Notes under the pieces: model-generated
Databases searched by the model: none
Told to the model about the DNA's origin: nothing
Seen by the model: the letters and a program-made list of their open reading frames with translations, nothing else
Made by a program: the position numbers and the translations under genes
In this document: piece by piece, positions 16,774 through 25,075 of the stretch
Position numbering within the stretch: position 1 is the stretch's first letter
Layout: every line of letters starts with the position of its first letter
Assembly (NCBI GenBank): GCA_016710965.1
Contig: JADJTW010000031.1
Coordinates: forward strand, 806,001 to 870,000
From: Flavobacteriales bacterium
GTDB taxonomy: Bacteria; Bacteroidota; Bacteroidia; Flavobacteriales_F; PHOS-HE28
Direction of reading: 5' to 3'
DNA length: 64,000 nt

Positions 16774-18822
16774 TCAGCTCTGGGGTGTTCCGCTGGGCTT
16801 CGCCTCGGCCACGATGCCGTGCAGGTCAGCGGCGGCGATGGGTTTCACCAGGTGGTGATCGAAGCCCGCTTCGCTGCTCCTGATGCGGTCTTCCGCCTGT
16901 CCCCATCCGCTCAACGCCACCAGCATGGCGGAGGCGCCCCAGGGGGTCTCGCGCATCCGCGCACAGGCCGTGTATCCGTCCATCACAGGCATGCCCAGGT
17001 CCATTAGCACTACGTTCGGCAGCAACCCTTCGCCTTCCTCCAGCGCTTGCACGCCATTGTGCGCAACGCGCACATCATGGCCGAAGCGGGTCATCAACAT
17101 GGCCATCATATTGGCGGCGTCCTCATTGTCATCCACGACCAGGATCCGCAATGGGGGTTGGCCGACCTTGTGTTCTTCTGGTGGCACAGCTGGTGCGTTC
17201 ATCCGTTCGCGATGCACGGAAAGCGGCAGGGCCACCATGAAGCGGCTGCCTTTGCCAAGCCCATCCGATTGCGCTTCAATCCGGCCGCCATGCATGCCCA
17301 CCAGGTGCTTCACGATGTTAAGGCCGATGCCCAGGCCGCCTTGCACGCGATCGTTGGCGCGCTCCACCTGTGCGAACATGTCGAAGACCTTTTCGATCTG
17401 GTCGGGCGCTATGCCAATGCCATTGTCCTCGACCGTGATCCGGACCTCGTTGGCGTCCACATCGGCGCGCATGGTGATGATCCCACCGCGATCGGTGTAT
17501 TTCGCTGCGTTGTTCAGGAGATTGGTGAACACTTGCGTGAGCCGCATGGCATCGCCATCCACCGGTATGGGTTCGCCGGAGATCTCCAGCACCAGGTCGT
17601 GGTCCTGTCGTTCGATAAGCGTGCGGCTGGTCTCCACGGCTTGGTCCAGCGCGGTGCGCAGGTCCACCTGTTCCAGTTGCAGATCAACAGTGCCGCGCGA
17701 AATGCGGCTGAGGTCCATCAGTTCGTCGATCAGCCGCACCATCTGGTCCAGCTGCCGTTTCATCATGCCGTGCGCCTGGTCCCAAGTGGCCTTGTCATGT
17801 TCGGCGAGCGAAAGCAGCTCGAGCCCGTTGCGCAAGGGTGCGAGCGGATTGCGCAGCTCGTGCGCGAGCGTGGCCAGGAACTCGCTCTTGCGGCGGTCGG
17901 CCTGATGCAGCGATTCCTGCGCCTGCTTCAAGGTGCTGATGTCGTAGAAATAGCACACCACGCCGAAGTCGCCTTCGGGCAGGGTGATGCGCTCGATCCT
18001 CCAATCGTATGACTCCCTTGCGTTGATGTCGCGACGTTGTTCGTTGGTGTCAGGGCTGGAGAAGGGTGTTCCGGTGAGGAGGGTATCGCGGAAGTGAGCG
18101 ATCACATCGCTCGCGAAGGGGTCGTCCCAGAGCACGTGAATGGCTTCCGCGAAGTCACGGCCGACCAGGGGGTCCACATGGGCGAATACGGCACGCGCCG
18201 CTGCATTCACCTGCTGGATGCGCGACCGTGCATCAACCACATAGATGCCGAACGGGGCATGCTCGATCAGGCTGAAGAAGCTCTCGTTGTTGCGGCGCAG
18301 GAGGTCCTGCGCCAGCTCGCGCTCCTGGATCACCTCGGTCAATCGCCGGTTCAGGCGATCGGCCACATCGGTGAGCTCGTGCTGCTGCACCGAGCTGATC
18401 AGCAGGGCCTCGTTGATGGCGGCGGACTGCTCATGGAAGGCAGCGGTCTCGGTTATCTGGATCATCAGTCCGGTGCGACGGGTGCTCCCCGCTTGGATGG
18501 GCCAGCAGGTGTAGGACCAGAAGACGGGGTGCGGCGCGATGCGTTCTGCCTCGATGTGGGCTGCGGCTACACCCGTGCGCGACACGCGCTCCAGCAACGG
18601 CAGGATGCTCTTGTCCCGCGGGACCAACTGCGCGAGCGGTTTGCCCAGAAGGTCCTGGTCCTGCTTGTTGAGCAATTTGCAGAAGGCCGGATTCACGGTC
18701 AGCACCACGTGTGTTGCGCCTTCCACCTCCACCATCGGCCAGGGCGCATGGTCCATCACGGCCTGGTACACACGCTGGTCCAGCGCCCGTGCAGAAGATT
18801 TCGATGGGCTATCCGCGCTCAT
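16774..18822 (-). CDS. PAS-containing hybrid histidine kinase with C-terminal receiver
   Basis: 682 residues from ATG 18822 (MSADSPSKSS). Two PAS-like sensor domains (about residues 20-140 and 195-320) are joined by a coiled coil. Then come HisKA with the phospho-acceptor histidine in FLATLAHELRNPLAPLRN, HATPase_c (NLLNNAAKY, DNGIGIAPDQ, GGLGIGLNIVK), and a receiver domain with VVDDNEDAANM and aspartate in VVLMDLGMPVMDG. There is no membrane helix, so it senses a cytoplasmic signal. It lies 13 bases after the KaiC-like gene and is surely co-transcribed. A start at 18897 would overlap kaiC. The receiver closely resembles the stand-alone regulator at 21 kb. Confidence 0.93.
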   Translation of the reverse strand: MSADSPSKSSARALDQRVYQAVMDHAPWPMVEVEGATHVVLTVNPAFCKLLNKQDQDLLGKPLAQLVPRDKSILPLLERVSRTGVAAAHIEAERIAPHPVFWSYTCWPIQAGSTRRTGLMIQITETAAFHEQSAAINEALLISSVQQHELTDVADRLNRRLTEVIQERELAQDLLRRNNESFFSLIEHAPFGIYVVDARSRIQQVNAAARAVFAHVDPLVGRDFAEAIHVLWDDPFASDVIAHFRDTLLTGTPFSSPDTNEQRRDINARESYDWRIERITLPEGDFGVVCYFYDISTLKQAQESLHQADRRKSEFLATLAHELRNPLAPLRNGLELLSLAEHDKATWDQAHGMMKRQLDQMVRLIDELMDLSRISRGTVDLQLEQVDLRTALDQAVETSRTLIERQDHDLVLEISGEPIPVDGDAMRLTQVFTNLLNNAAKYTDRGGIITMRADVDANEVRITVEDNGIGIAPDQIEKVFDMFAQVERANDRVQGGLGIGLNIVKHLVGMHGGRIEAQSDGLGKGSRFMVALPLSVHRERMNAPAVPPEEHKVGQPPLRILVVDDNEDAANMMAMLMTRFGHDVRVAHNGVQALEEGEGLLPNVVLMDLGMPVMDGYTACARMRETPWGASAMLVALSGWGQAEDRIRSSEAGFDHHLVKPIAAADLHGIVAEAKPSGTPQS

Positions 18823-18835
18823 GGTGTCTGCTTCG

Positions 18836-20320
18836 CTACGTCGTGTCGGATTGCTCCGTGCTCTCCGGCAAACCGGAGGTGAGGCCGTGATACCCATCTA
18901 GTAGCGCTGTGCTGATCGCCATGCCTTTGTCGGTGATGGTGTATTCGCGGATGACCTTGCTGTGATCGCCGCCACGCATCTTCGACACCATGAGGATCTT
19001 GCGCATGACGCCGTCGATCTCCACATAGCGCAGGCGGATGATGTCGTCGGTGAGGAAGGAGATGCTGTAGTTGCTCGCTGGCGGCTTCACGAAGGATTCC
19101 TCCAGCATCAGCGTGCTGAGGATGGTGACGCCGTGGCCGGTGAGCGCCACGAACATGCGGTAGAGCGACTCCTCGAAGTCTTCACGGAAATCGGGCGCTA
19201 GCGCGCGCTCGAAACCAGCGAGCGAGTCGATCACCAGGCGTTTCGCGCCCACGCGCTTCACAGCGTTCATGATCTCGAACAACGCTTCGTCCACCGTCAG
19301 GTCCAGTGGCCGCAGATAGAGGATCTCGAGCTTGCCGTTCTGGCGAGAGGTGTCAAGGTCCAGCCCGAAGGTGTTCGCGCGTGAGGCGTATTCGGCGGGC
19401 CGCTCCTCGAACACCGCGATGATCGCCGCTTCGCCTTGGCGCAGTCCTTCGGCGATGAACTGGGTACAGAGGATCGACTTTCCGGTTCCGCTTGCTCCGG
19501 CCACCAGGATGCTGTCGCCTTCCGGTATACCGCCGCCCATCATCGCATCCAGCTCCGGAATGCCCATGGAAAGCCGTCGCCCGGTGCGCTTCTGGTTCTG
19601 CAGTGGGCCCAGGCCGAGCATGCGCGGGAAGGCCTGCAGGCCGGCGTCGGTAATGCGGAAGATGTGCATGCCGGGCAACGTGTCCTGTCCACGGCACTTC
19701 ATCACCTGCAGCTTGCGCACCATGCTGTTGCGGTTCATGCTCTGGTGCAGCCAGAGCAATCCATCCGCTACCGTGAAGACCGGATCACCCCGGAGCTCCG
19801 CTTCGGAATATTCTCCAAGCAGGAAGGTGGTGGCCTGCCAGCTGGTGAGGTGCATGGCCAAGCGCTGCACGAAGCCTTGCAGCTGCATTTCGTTGGATTC
19901 GGGCAGCCCCTTGCGCACCAGGCTTCGGAACGAATCCACCACCACGATCGCGGGATTCACGGCTTCCACTTCCTTAACGATGGCATCGAGCACTTGGTCC
20001 CAATCCCCGTTCAGCACCACCTCGCTCAGGTTGATGAAGCGGATGGCGCTGCCCATCTTGGCCTCGTCGTAGAAATCGTACTGCTGCTGGTAGCGCAGCA
20101 TCTTCAGCGCGGGCTCGCCCAGGATGGTGAAGTAGAGCGCGGGCCGTTCAGCGGTGGCGTTGGCGAAGGTGATCTGGTGGGCAAGGGTGGTCTTGCCGCA
20201 ACCTGGTGTGCCCGCGATGATGTTGAAGGAGAACTCGGGCAATCCGCCGCCGAGGATCCGATCAAGCCCCGGCACGCCGGTGGGCAGCTTGTTGATGGCG
20301 ACTTTCGTGCGTGTGGTCAT
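18836..20320 (-). CDS. KaiC-like double-domain RecA-family ATPase
   Basis: 494 residues with two KaiC/RecA domains. Domain 1 has Walker A GTPGCGKTT (residue about 37) and Walker B IVVVDSF; domain 2 has Walker A GASGTGKS (about 273) and Walker B RLVIDSL. The GGGLPE and GGGIPEGDS motifs are typical of KaiC. In cyanobacteria KaiC is the clock core; in other bacteria KaiC-like proteins couple ATP state to histidine kinases. Its ATG overlaps the stop of the preceding membrane-protein gene by 4 bases, and the hybrid kinase follows directly. No kaiA or kaiB is visible in the window. Confidence 0.95.
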   Translation of the reverse strand: MTTRTKVAINKLPTGVPGLDRILGGGLPEFSFNIIAGTPGCGKTTLAHQITFANATAERPALYFTILGEPALKMLRYQQQYDFYDEAKMGSAIRFINLSEVVLNGDWDQVLDAIVKEVEAVNPAIVVVDSFRSLVRKGLPESNEMQLQGFVQRLAMHLTSWQATTFLLGEYSEAELRGDPVFTVADGLLWLHQSMNRNSMVRKLQVMKCRGQDTLPGMHIFRITDAGLQAFPRMLGLGPLQNQKRTGRRLSMGIPELDAMMGGGIPEGDSILVAGASGTGKSILCTQFIAEGLRQGEAAIIAVFEERPAEYASRANTFGLDLDTSRQNGKLEILYLRPLDLTVDEALFEIMNAVKRVGAKRLVIDSLAGFERALAPDFREDFEESLYRMFVALTGHGVTILSTLMLEESFVKPPASNYSISFLTDDIIRLRYVEIDGVMRKILMVSKMRGGDHSKVIREYTITDKGMAISTALLDGYHGLTSGLPESTEQSDTT

Positions 20321-20742
20321 GGAGTTGGGCTATCTGTCGATGCCTGCGTATCGATCGCTGGCCATACTTCTTTCACCAGTTGCAGTGTGAGCGTTCCGCC
20401 GATGAAGGTGATGAGCAGCCCAAGCAGTTGGGCCACCAGCACCACTTCGCTGCGCTCGAACTCTTCTTTTTCCGCTCCGGCCTCCGCTTCGTAGAAACCG
20501 ATGAGCGATCCATCGGGCAGCACGTGCAGTGTCTTCAACGACGGCGCTTCGGCCTGGGCCAATGCCACGGCCCGCGTAAGGAGCGAGCGGTACCCGGCAG
20601 GGCCGGCCAGTTTGGAGAGCAAGGCGCCCAGCTTGCCGCACACGCGCGCGGCGGCAGGGTCGCTGGCACCCTCGCCCGGATCGTGCTCCTCCGCCAGAAG
20701 CCGTTTGGCCAGGGCACGCAAATGCGGAGAAGCGAGGTTCAT
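20317..20742 (-). CDS. Hypothetical protein with one membrane helix
   Basis: 141 residues from ATG 20742 (MNLASPHLRALAKRLLAEEHD). Mostly helical and charged, it contains the phrase LKTLHVLPDGSLIGFYEAEAG and a C-terminal membrane helix (VVLVAQLLGLLITFIGGTLTLQLV). No family recognised. It overlaps the kaiC-like start by 4 bases (ATGA), indicating translational coupling, and may bring the KaiC/kinase module to the membrane. The 165 bases upstream to 20907 hold no gene. Confidence 0.8.
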   Translation of the reverse strand: MNLASPHLRALAKRLLAEEHDPGEGASDPAAARVCGKLGALLSKLAGPAGYRSLLTRAVALAQAEAPSLKTLHVLPDGSLIGFYEAEAGAEKEEFERSEVVLVAQLLGLLITFIGGTLTLQLVKEVWPAIDTQASTDSPTP

Positions 20743-20907
20743 TGGGAGGGAGTTCCGATGATCGCCTGCGGCGCCGGAGGCAGTAGGAACAGAACGCGCG
20801 AACCAAGATAGGCGCGGACCAGTGGCCAAGGGAGAAGATAATTCGCTTGGAGAGGGGATTTTCCGATCAGGGCTGCGGTGCGATGCCATTCCGTGGCCGG
20901 CCAGCGC

Positions 20908-21340
20908 TCAAGGGAACGGGCCCGGGCGCGGTGATTCGTTCACGAAGGGTGCAGCGTTCAGCGTCTCGCGCATGAGCGTGAGGCTCACGGGTTTCACCAA
21001 GTGCAGGTCGAACCCGGCCGCCTTGCTGCGTGCCTTGTCCGCACGCTCGCTGAGGCCGGTAACGGCGATCACCGTGGCTCCCGCGCCCCAGTCGCTCTGC
21101 CTCAGGTTGCGGCAGGTTTCGAAGCCGTCCATGCCGGGCATTTCAAGGTCCAGCAGGATCACATCGGGCAGCAGGCTCTGCCCCCCCATGGATCGCCTTG
21201 GGTCCGCTGTCCGTGGTGATCACTACGTATCCGAGCTGACGAAGAAGGAGCCCGAGCATGATGGCTGCGTCCAGGTTGTCATCCACAACGAGGATGCGCT
21301 TAGCGCGCGATGTTGCCGGGGTTGTTTGAAGGGCGATCAT
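20908..21340 (-). pseudogene. Stand-alone receiver-domain response regulator, frameshifted at G7
   Basis: Two frames together make one receiver domain: RILVVDDNLDAAIMLGLLLR and TTDSGPKAI in one, then LLPDVILLDLEMPGMDGFETC (phospho-acceptor aspartate) and HLVKP (conserved lysine) in the other. The break is a run of seven C at 21181-21187 (G on the coding strand). With six, the frame is intact and aligns residue for residue with the receiver of the hybrid kinase at 16.8 kb (KAIHGGQSLLPDV against QALEEGEGLLPNV). Consensus error, slippage-based on/off switching or genuine loss are all possible. It lies upstream of the KaiC operon on the same strand. Confidence 0.8.
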
Positions 21341-21400
21341 CGACGTGTGGTGCCAAGAGGGATTTACTGAATGCTTCCGATTGGGTCCGATCCGGTTAGG

Positions 21401-21517
21401 TCAACATGCGCCAAGCAGCATCCAAATGACCACGAAGAGCAGTACCGTGCCCACGCACCCCCCGCCCCATTTGTAAGCAGCGCCGCCGGCAAGGAGTCCG
21501 CGCAGTCCGTTGTTCAT
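21401..21517 (-). CDS. 38-residue membrane miniprotein
   Basis: Reads MNNGLRGLLAGGAAYKWGGG, then CVGTVLLFVVIWMLLGAC, stop. A glycine-rich turn precedes one membrane helix. This resembles a tiny protein seen in many Bacteroidota (pattern MN..(L/I)RGxLAGxxAxKxGGGCxxTxLxFxxxWxLLG), as I recall the family. It sits between the response regulator and the superoxide dismutase gene on the same strand. Function unknown. Confidence 0.7.
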   Translation of the reverse strand: MNNGLRGLLAGGAAYKWGGGCVGTVLLFVVIWMLLGAC

Positions 21518-21548
21518 GATCGTGCGTTCTTCTTGCTGATCAGCGGTT

Positions 21549-22286
21549 TCAGGCGAAGCGCCTGGAGACCTCGTCCCAGTCGATCACCTGCAAGAAGTGT
21601 CCGATGTACTCATCGCGCTTGTTCTGGTAATTCAGGTAGTAGGCGTGCTCCCAAACGTCCATGCCAAGCAGCGGTGTGCCCTTGAATTCGCTCACGTCCA
21701 TCAGGGGGTTGTCCTGGTTCGGTGTTGATCCGATGGCGAGCTTGCCGCCGTCCTTCACCAGCCAGGCCCAACCGCTGCCGAAGCGTTTCATACCGGCCTC
21801 TGTGAACTTGGTCTTGAAGGTGGCGAAGTCGCCGAAGGAGGAGTCCATCGCATCGCGCAATGCGCCCAATGGCTCACCACTGCCACCGGGCTTCATCACG
21901 CGCCAGTACAGGTCGTGGTTCCACGCGCCGCCACCGTTGTTCCGTGCTTTCTGGCTGTAGCCGGAAACATGGGCGAAGAAGTCCTCCGCGCTGGTGGCGG
22001 CGATGTTCTCCTCCGCGATGGCGTCCGCCACCTCCTTCACATACTTCGCGTGGTGCTTGGTGTAGTGCAATTCCATGGTACGCGCATCCACGTGCGGCTC
22101 CAATGCATCATAAGCATACGGGAGGGGGGCTTGCGGGAAGAGCACGGGGGGGAGTGCGAGGTCGATCATTTCGGGTGCGGGATCGGAAGAAGGGTTCAGG
22201 AAGAGACGGGCACTTGCCAGAAGCGGGGCTGTGGCCAAGGCCCCTGCGACCGTCAGTGATCGCCTCAGGAATGCATTGCGGTTCAT
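21549..22286 (-). CDS. Exported Fe/Mn superoxide dismutase
   Basis: About 245 residues from ATG 22286 (MNRNAFLRRSLTVAGALATA); an ATG three codons upstream is possible. The N-terminal signal segment is followed by a full SOD: PLPYAYDALEPHVDARTMELHYTKHH (first His ligand), NNGGGAWNHDLYW (second His), and DVWEHAYYLNYQNKR (Asp and His ligands). It converts superoxide to peroxide and oxygen, here probably in the periplasm. A paralogue with the same export-type start lies at 62.5 kb. Longer upstream frames are poor coding sequence. Confidence 0.93.
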   Translation of the reverse strand: MNRNAFLRRSLTVAGALATAPLLASARLFLNPSSDPAPEMIDLALPPVLFPQAPLPYAYDALEPHVDARTMELHYTKHHAKYVKEVADAIAEENIAATSAEDFFAHVSGYSQKARNNGGGAWNHDLYWRVMKPGGSGEPLGALRDAMDSSFGDFATFKTKFTEAGMKRFGSGWAWLVKDGGKLAIGSTPNQDNPLMDVSEFKGTPLLGMDVWEHAYYLNYQNKRDEYIGHFLQVIDWDEVSRRFA

Positions 22287-22611
22287 CGGGTCCATGCTCT
22301 CGGGATGGTTCTGCCGATGCGCAATTCCCAAGCCGTTGCAGTGCATGCGTCCCGCAAGCACGGAGCATGGGAAAAGACCTGCCGACTTTGTTTCCCGAAT
22401 TCCACAACGATGCGGGCCAGTGCCCCATCCAAGGGGATCGGGTCGGGCCTGAGCGGGTTCAGGGGATGTGCCGTCCGAGGCAGCACTTCGCATCGGGTCC
22501 GCCACCGTTGTCCCGTCACCTGATCCCAGGAGTTCACCCTTCTTCGGCACCGCCACCTCAGGAACAGGGGTGCGGCAGGCCCGCTTCGGTGCTCCCCATG
22601 CAAACAGCGGA

Positions 22612-22637
22612 CGGCGGACCACCGAAGTGGTCCGCCG
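22612..22637 (-). terminator. Hairpin terminator of the lipoprotein gene
   Basis: Perfect 11-bp stem CGGCGGACCAC/GTGGTCCGCCG with a CGAA loop, 48 bases downstream of the lipoprotein stop at 22685. The remaining intergenic DNA (22287-22611) shows no gene. Confidence 0.75.
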
Positions 22638-22684
22638 CCGCAGAGGGGGATGGGTTGCTTCCACCAAAGCGCCATCCTCAGTTA

Positions 22685-23176
22685 TCAATGTCCATCGTTG
22701 TCGTTGTCAGCGGCGGTCTTCTTGTCGATCAATTCCCGCTGGCGGCTCCACCAGCTCTTGGTCTCCTCCTGTGCGCGGCGCGCTTCGGCCTTCACGTTCT
22801 GCCAATCGGTGGCACTGCTCACCTCCATCTTCAACAAGGATGCATCGATGCGTGCGATGTTGGTGCCGAGTTCGGCGATCAATGCCTGGCATTCGCTCTT
22901 CCGATCGGCATCCTTGATCCCGTCCTTCAAGCGCTCCTGCTCCCGGATCAGCCGGTTTTCAAGTGTCGCGCGCAGATCACGCAGTTCTTTCATGGCCTCG
23001 GTGCGCTCCTCGCGCCACTCCTCGCGGTTCTCGGTCCTGGCCTCGGCCATTTCCTTCCGGTTCTCCTGCAATTGGTCGGTGGTCTTATCGGTCACGTCGC
23101 CTGTATCCGTGCTGCACGAGGTGGACAGCAGTACGCCCAGCAAGCAGCTGGCGGTAAGTAGCAATGGGTTCTTCAT
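22685..23176 (-). CDS. Coiled-coil lipoprotein
   Basis: 163 residues from ATG 23176. The lipoprotein signal peptide (MKNPLLLTASCLLGVLLSTSC) has its lipobox ending at the cysteine. The remainder is a charged, almost entirely helical protein (NRKEMAEARTENREEWREERTEAMKELRD...), predicted to form a coiled coil, ending in DNDNDGH. No defined family. It is the last gene of an envelope cluster with a beta-barrel and an OmpA-like gene. Confidence 0.8.
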   Translation of the reverse strand: MKNPLLLTASCLLGVLLSTSCSTDTGDVTDKTTDQLQENRKEMAEARTENREEWREERTEAMKELRDLRATLENRLIREQERLKDGIKDADRKSECQALIAELGTNIARIDASLLKMEVSSATDWQNVKAEARRAQEETKSWWSRQRELIDKKTAADNDNDGH

Positions 23177-23410
23177 GGTTCGTTGTGTTGATGGTGTGCC
23201 GATGGCGCCCCAAGCCGCGAGCCGTGATCGCGAGCGCCTCATCGCCGCATGGATCAGCTTCGGGAGGAAGCTGGTGGTGCGGCATTGGTGCCACATTGCG
23301 GGGAAGGGAATGCCGATGGCCCGGGTTGATCGGAAGACGCAAGTCATGCCGGAACGAAGCACGCCGCCGCTCACACGTGGTGAACGACGGCGCGCATCCC
23401 CGAAGCAGAC

Positions 23411-24034
23411 TTATGGCGTGGCCGGCAGATCGTCCTTATCGTCGTCGCCGATGTTAACGCCGAAGGTGATCGTGTAGGTCACGTAGCGGCTGTTGATGTT
23501 CTGCACCGCCACATTGTCGTTGTAGATGCGGCTCATGCCCACACTTGCACCGGGCTCCAGGGTGAAGCGCCCGATGTCGAAGCCGACCGCGCCATCAAGG
23601 CTCCACAGGCCATCGTTGAAGTCGTCATCATCGAGCTCGATGTCGGTATCCTTCACGTTGCGGTCAAGGACACGCTCATAGGTAGGGCCGAGGCTTATGC
23701 GGATATCGAACTGGTAGCTGTCCACGACGCGGTATCCGCCCAGGAGCTTCAGCTTCAGGTTGGTGCGGAAGATCCTGCCGCTGGATACGGCGGAATCGGC
23801 CACTTGGAGATAGGTGGCGTTGCGGCCGAGGAATGCGCCGGGTTGGACAAAGAGGCGGTCTCCGAAGCGGAAGTCCGCTCCCCCGATGACGCCTGCGCGT
23901 GCGGCGTAGGTGATGCCATCAGGCGCTTTGGTGATCTGCTGGAAGGTTGCGCCCACTTGCGGGTTGATCTGCCATTGTGCGGTGGCGGCCGATGAGAGGG
24001 CGATGATGAGCGCGGCAGTGAAGAGATGCTTCAT
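23411..24034 (-). CDS. Outer-membrane beta-barrel protein
   Basis: 207 residues from ATG 24034 (MKHLFTAALIIALSSAATAQ signal). Alternating-residue strands such as GVIGGADFRFGDRLFVQPGAFLG, LKLKLLGGYRV and YTITFGVNIG at the end resemble the PorT/OMP_b-brl family of Bacteroidota. An acidic loop (DTDIELDDDDFNDG) lies in the middle. It is 35 bases after the OmpA-like gene and probably in the same operon. Confidence 0.85.
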   Translation of the reverse strand: MKHLFTAALIIALSSAATAQWQINPQVGATFQQITKAPDGITYAARAGVIGGADFRFGDRLFVQPGAFLGRNATYLQVADSAVSSGRIFRTNLKLKLLGGYRVVDSYQFDIRISLGPTYERVLDRNVKDTDIELDDDDFNDGLWSLDGAVGFDIGRFTLEPGASVGMSRIYNDNVAVQNINSRYVTYTITFGVNIGDDDKDDLPATP

Positions 24035-24069
24035 GGCTGGAGGTTGTGGTCTGTTGATGGTGTTGCGGA

Positions 24070-24900
24070 TCACGGGGTGCTGCTGCTTGCATTGGGACCC
24101 ACGATCTCGAAGAGCTCATCCAATCGCGGAACGAGGATGATCTCCGTGCGGCGGTTGCGGGCACGCCCATCGGCGGTGGCATTATCAGCAATGGGCTGGT
24201 GCTGCCCGCGCCCGGCGGCTTCCACGCGAACGGGCGGTACGCTGTACGTGTCGGTAAGCAGGCGAACGATGCTCACGGCGCGGGCGGTGCTCAGGTCCCA
24301 GTTATCAGCATAGCGCGATGACTTCACGGGGATGGAATCGGTGTGGCCTTCCACCAGCACGTTGATGTCGGCATTGCTGCGAAGCACCGAGGCCAGTTTG
24401 CCCAGCGCATCCTTTCCCTTGGGGTCCACTTTCGCGCTGCCGCTGGCAAAGAGCAGCTGCTCGGAGAGCGACACGTAGATCTTGCCATCGCGTTCGGTGA
24501 TCGTGAGGTCCTCCGCACGGACGCTCACCAATGCATCGGAGATCTTCTTGCGCAACGAGGACATCGCATCGGTCTGTGCGCGAAGGCGCGCATCCAGGTC
24601 GTCCATGCGCCTGGCCTTCACGCGCAGCGCTTCTTGCGTAGCCCGTAGCTCCTTGCCGCGCTGTGCGAGCTGCTCGCGCGTCATCTGGGCATCATCCTGC
24701 AATCCGAGGAACTCGGTACGCATAGCGCTCATGTCTCCGGCACGCTGGATACTATCGGCGCGCAAGCGCTCGATGGTGCTGGCAGAAACCGCGGCTTCGC
24801 TTTTCCATTTGCCCATTTTGCATCCGCTGGTGATACCGATCATCGTCGCACCCAGGAGCAAGAGTGCTGGTAGGCGGAAAGGGGATTGAGTTGTTCGCAT
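24070..24900 (-). CDS. OmpA-family lipoprotein with coiled coil
   Basis: 276 residues from ATG 24900. A lipoprotein signal (LLLLGATMIGITSGC) is followed by a long coiled coil (about residues 35-130) and an OmpA C-terminal peptidoglycan-binding domain (INVLVEGHTDSIPVKSSRYADNWDLSTARA, then GRARNRRTEIIL). It links the outer membrane to the cell wall. The upstream in-frame extension to 25035 reads as non-coding. Confidence 0.93.
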   Translation of the reverse strand: MRTTQSPFRLPALLLLGATMIGITSGCKMGKWKSEAAVSASTIERLRADSIQRAGDMSAMRTEFLGLQDDAQMTREQLAQRGKELRATQEALRVKARRMDDLDARLRAQTDAMSSLRKKISDALVSVRAEDLTITERDGKIYVSLSEQLLFASGSAKVDPKGKDALGKLASVLRSNADINVLVEGHTDSIPVKSSRYADNWDLSTARAVSIVRLLTDTYSVPPVRVEAAGRGQHQPIADNATADGRARNRRTEIILVPRLDELFEIVGPNASSSTP

Positions 24901-25075
24901 GGGACGATGAGACCGAAACCGCGTGCCGCCCGTGGATAAGCACGAATGCCGCGAGGTGGTGGCATGCAGCGGTGCAGGATCGACCCATGCGGCGAGGCGT
25001 TCCCGCCCCATCTGCCAGACTGGTATGCACCACACCTGGTGACTGGGTGAACGATGGCGTTGGATGGAAGCGCGA

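Noticed and set aside
18836..20320. Complete circadian clock (kaiABC)
   Set aside because: No kaiA or kaiB homologue is visible; only a KaiC-like ATPase with kinase partners.
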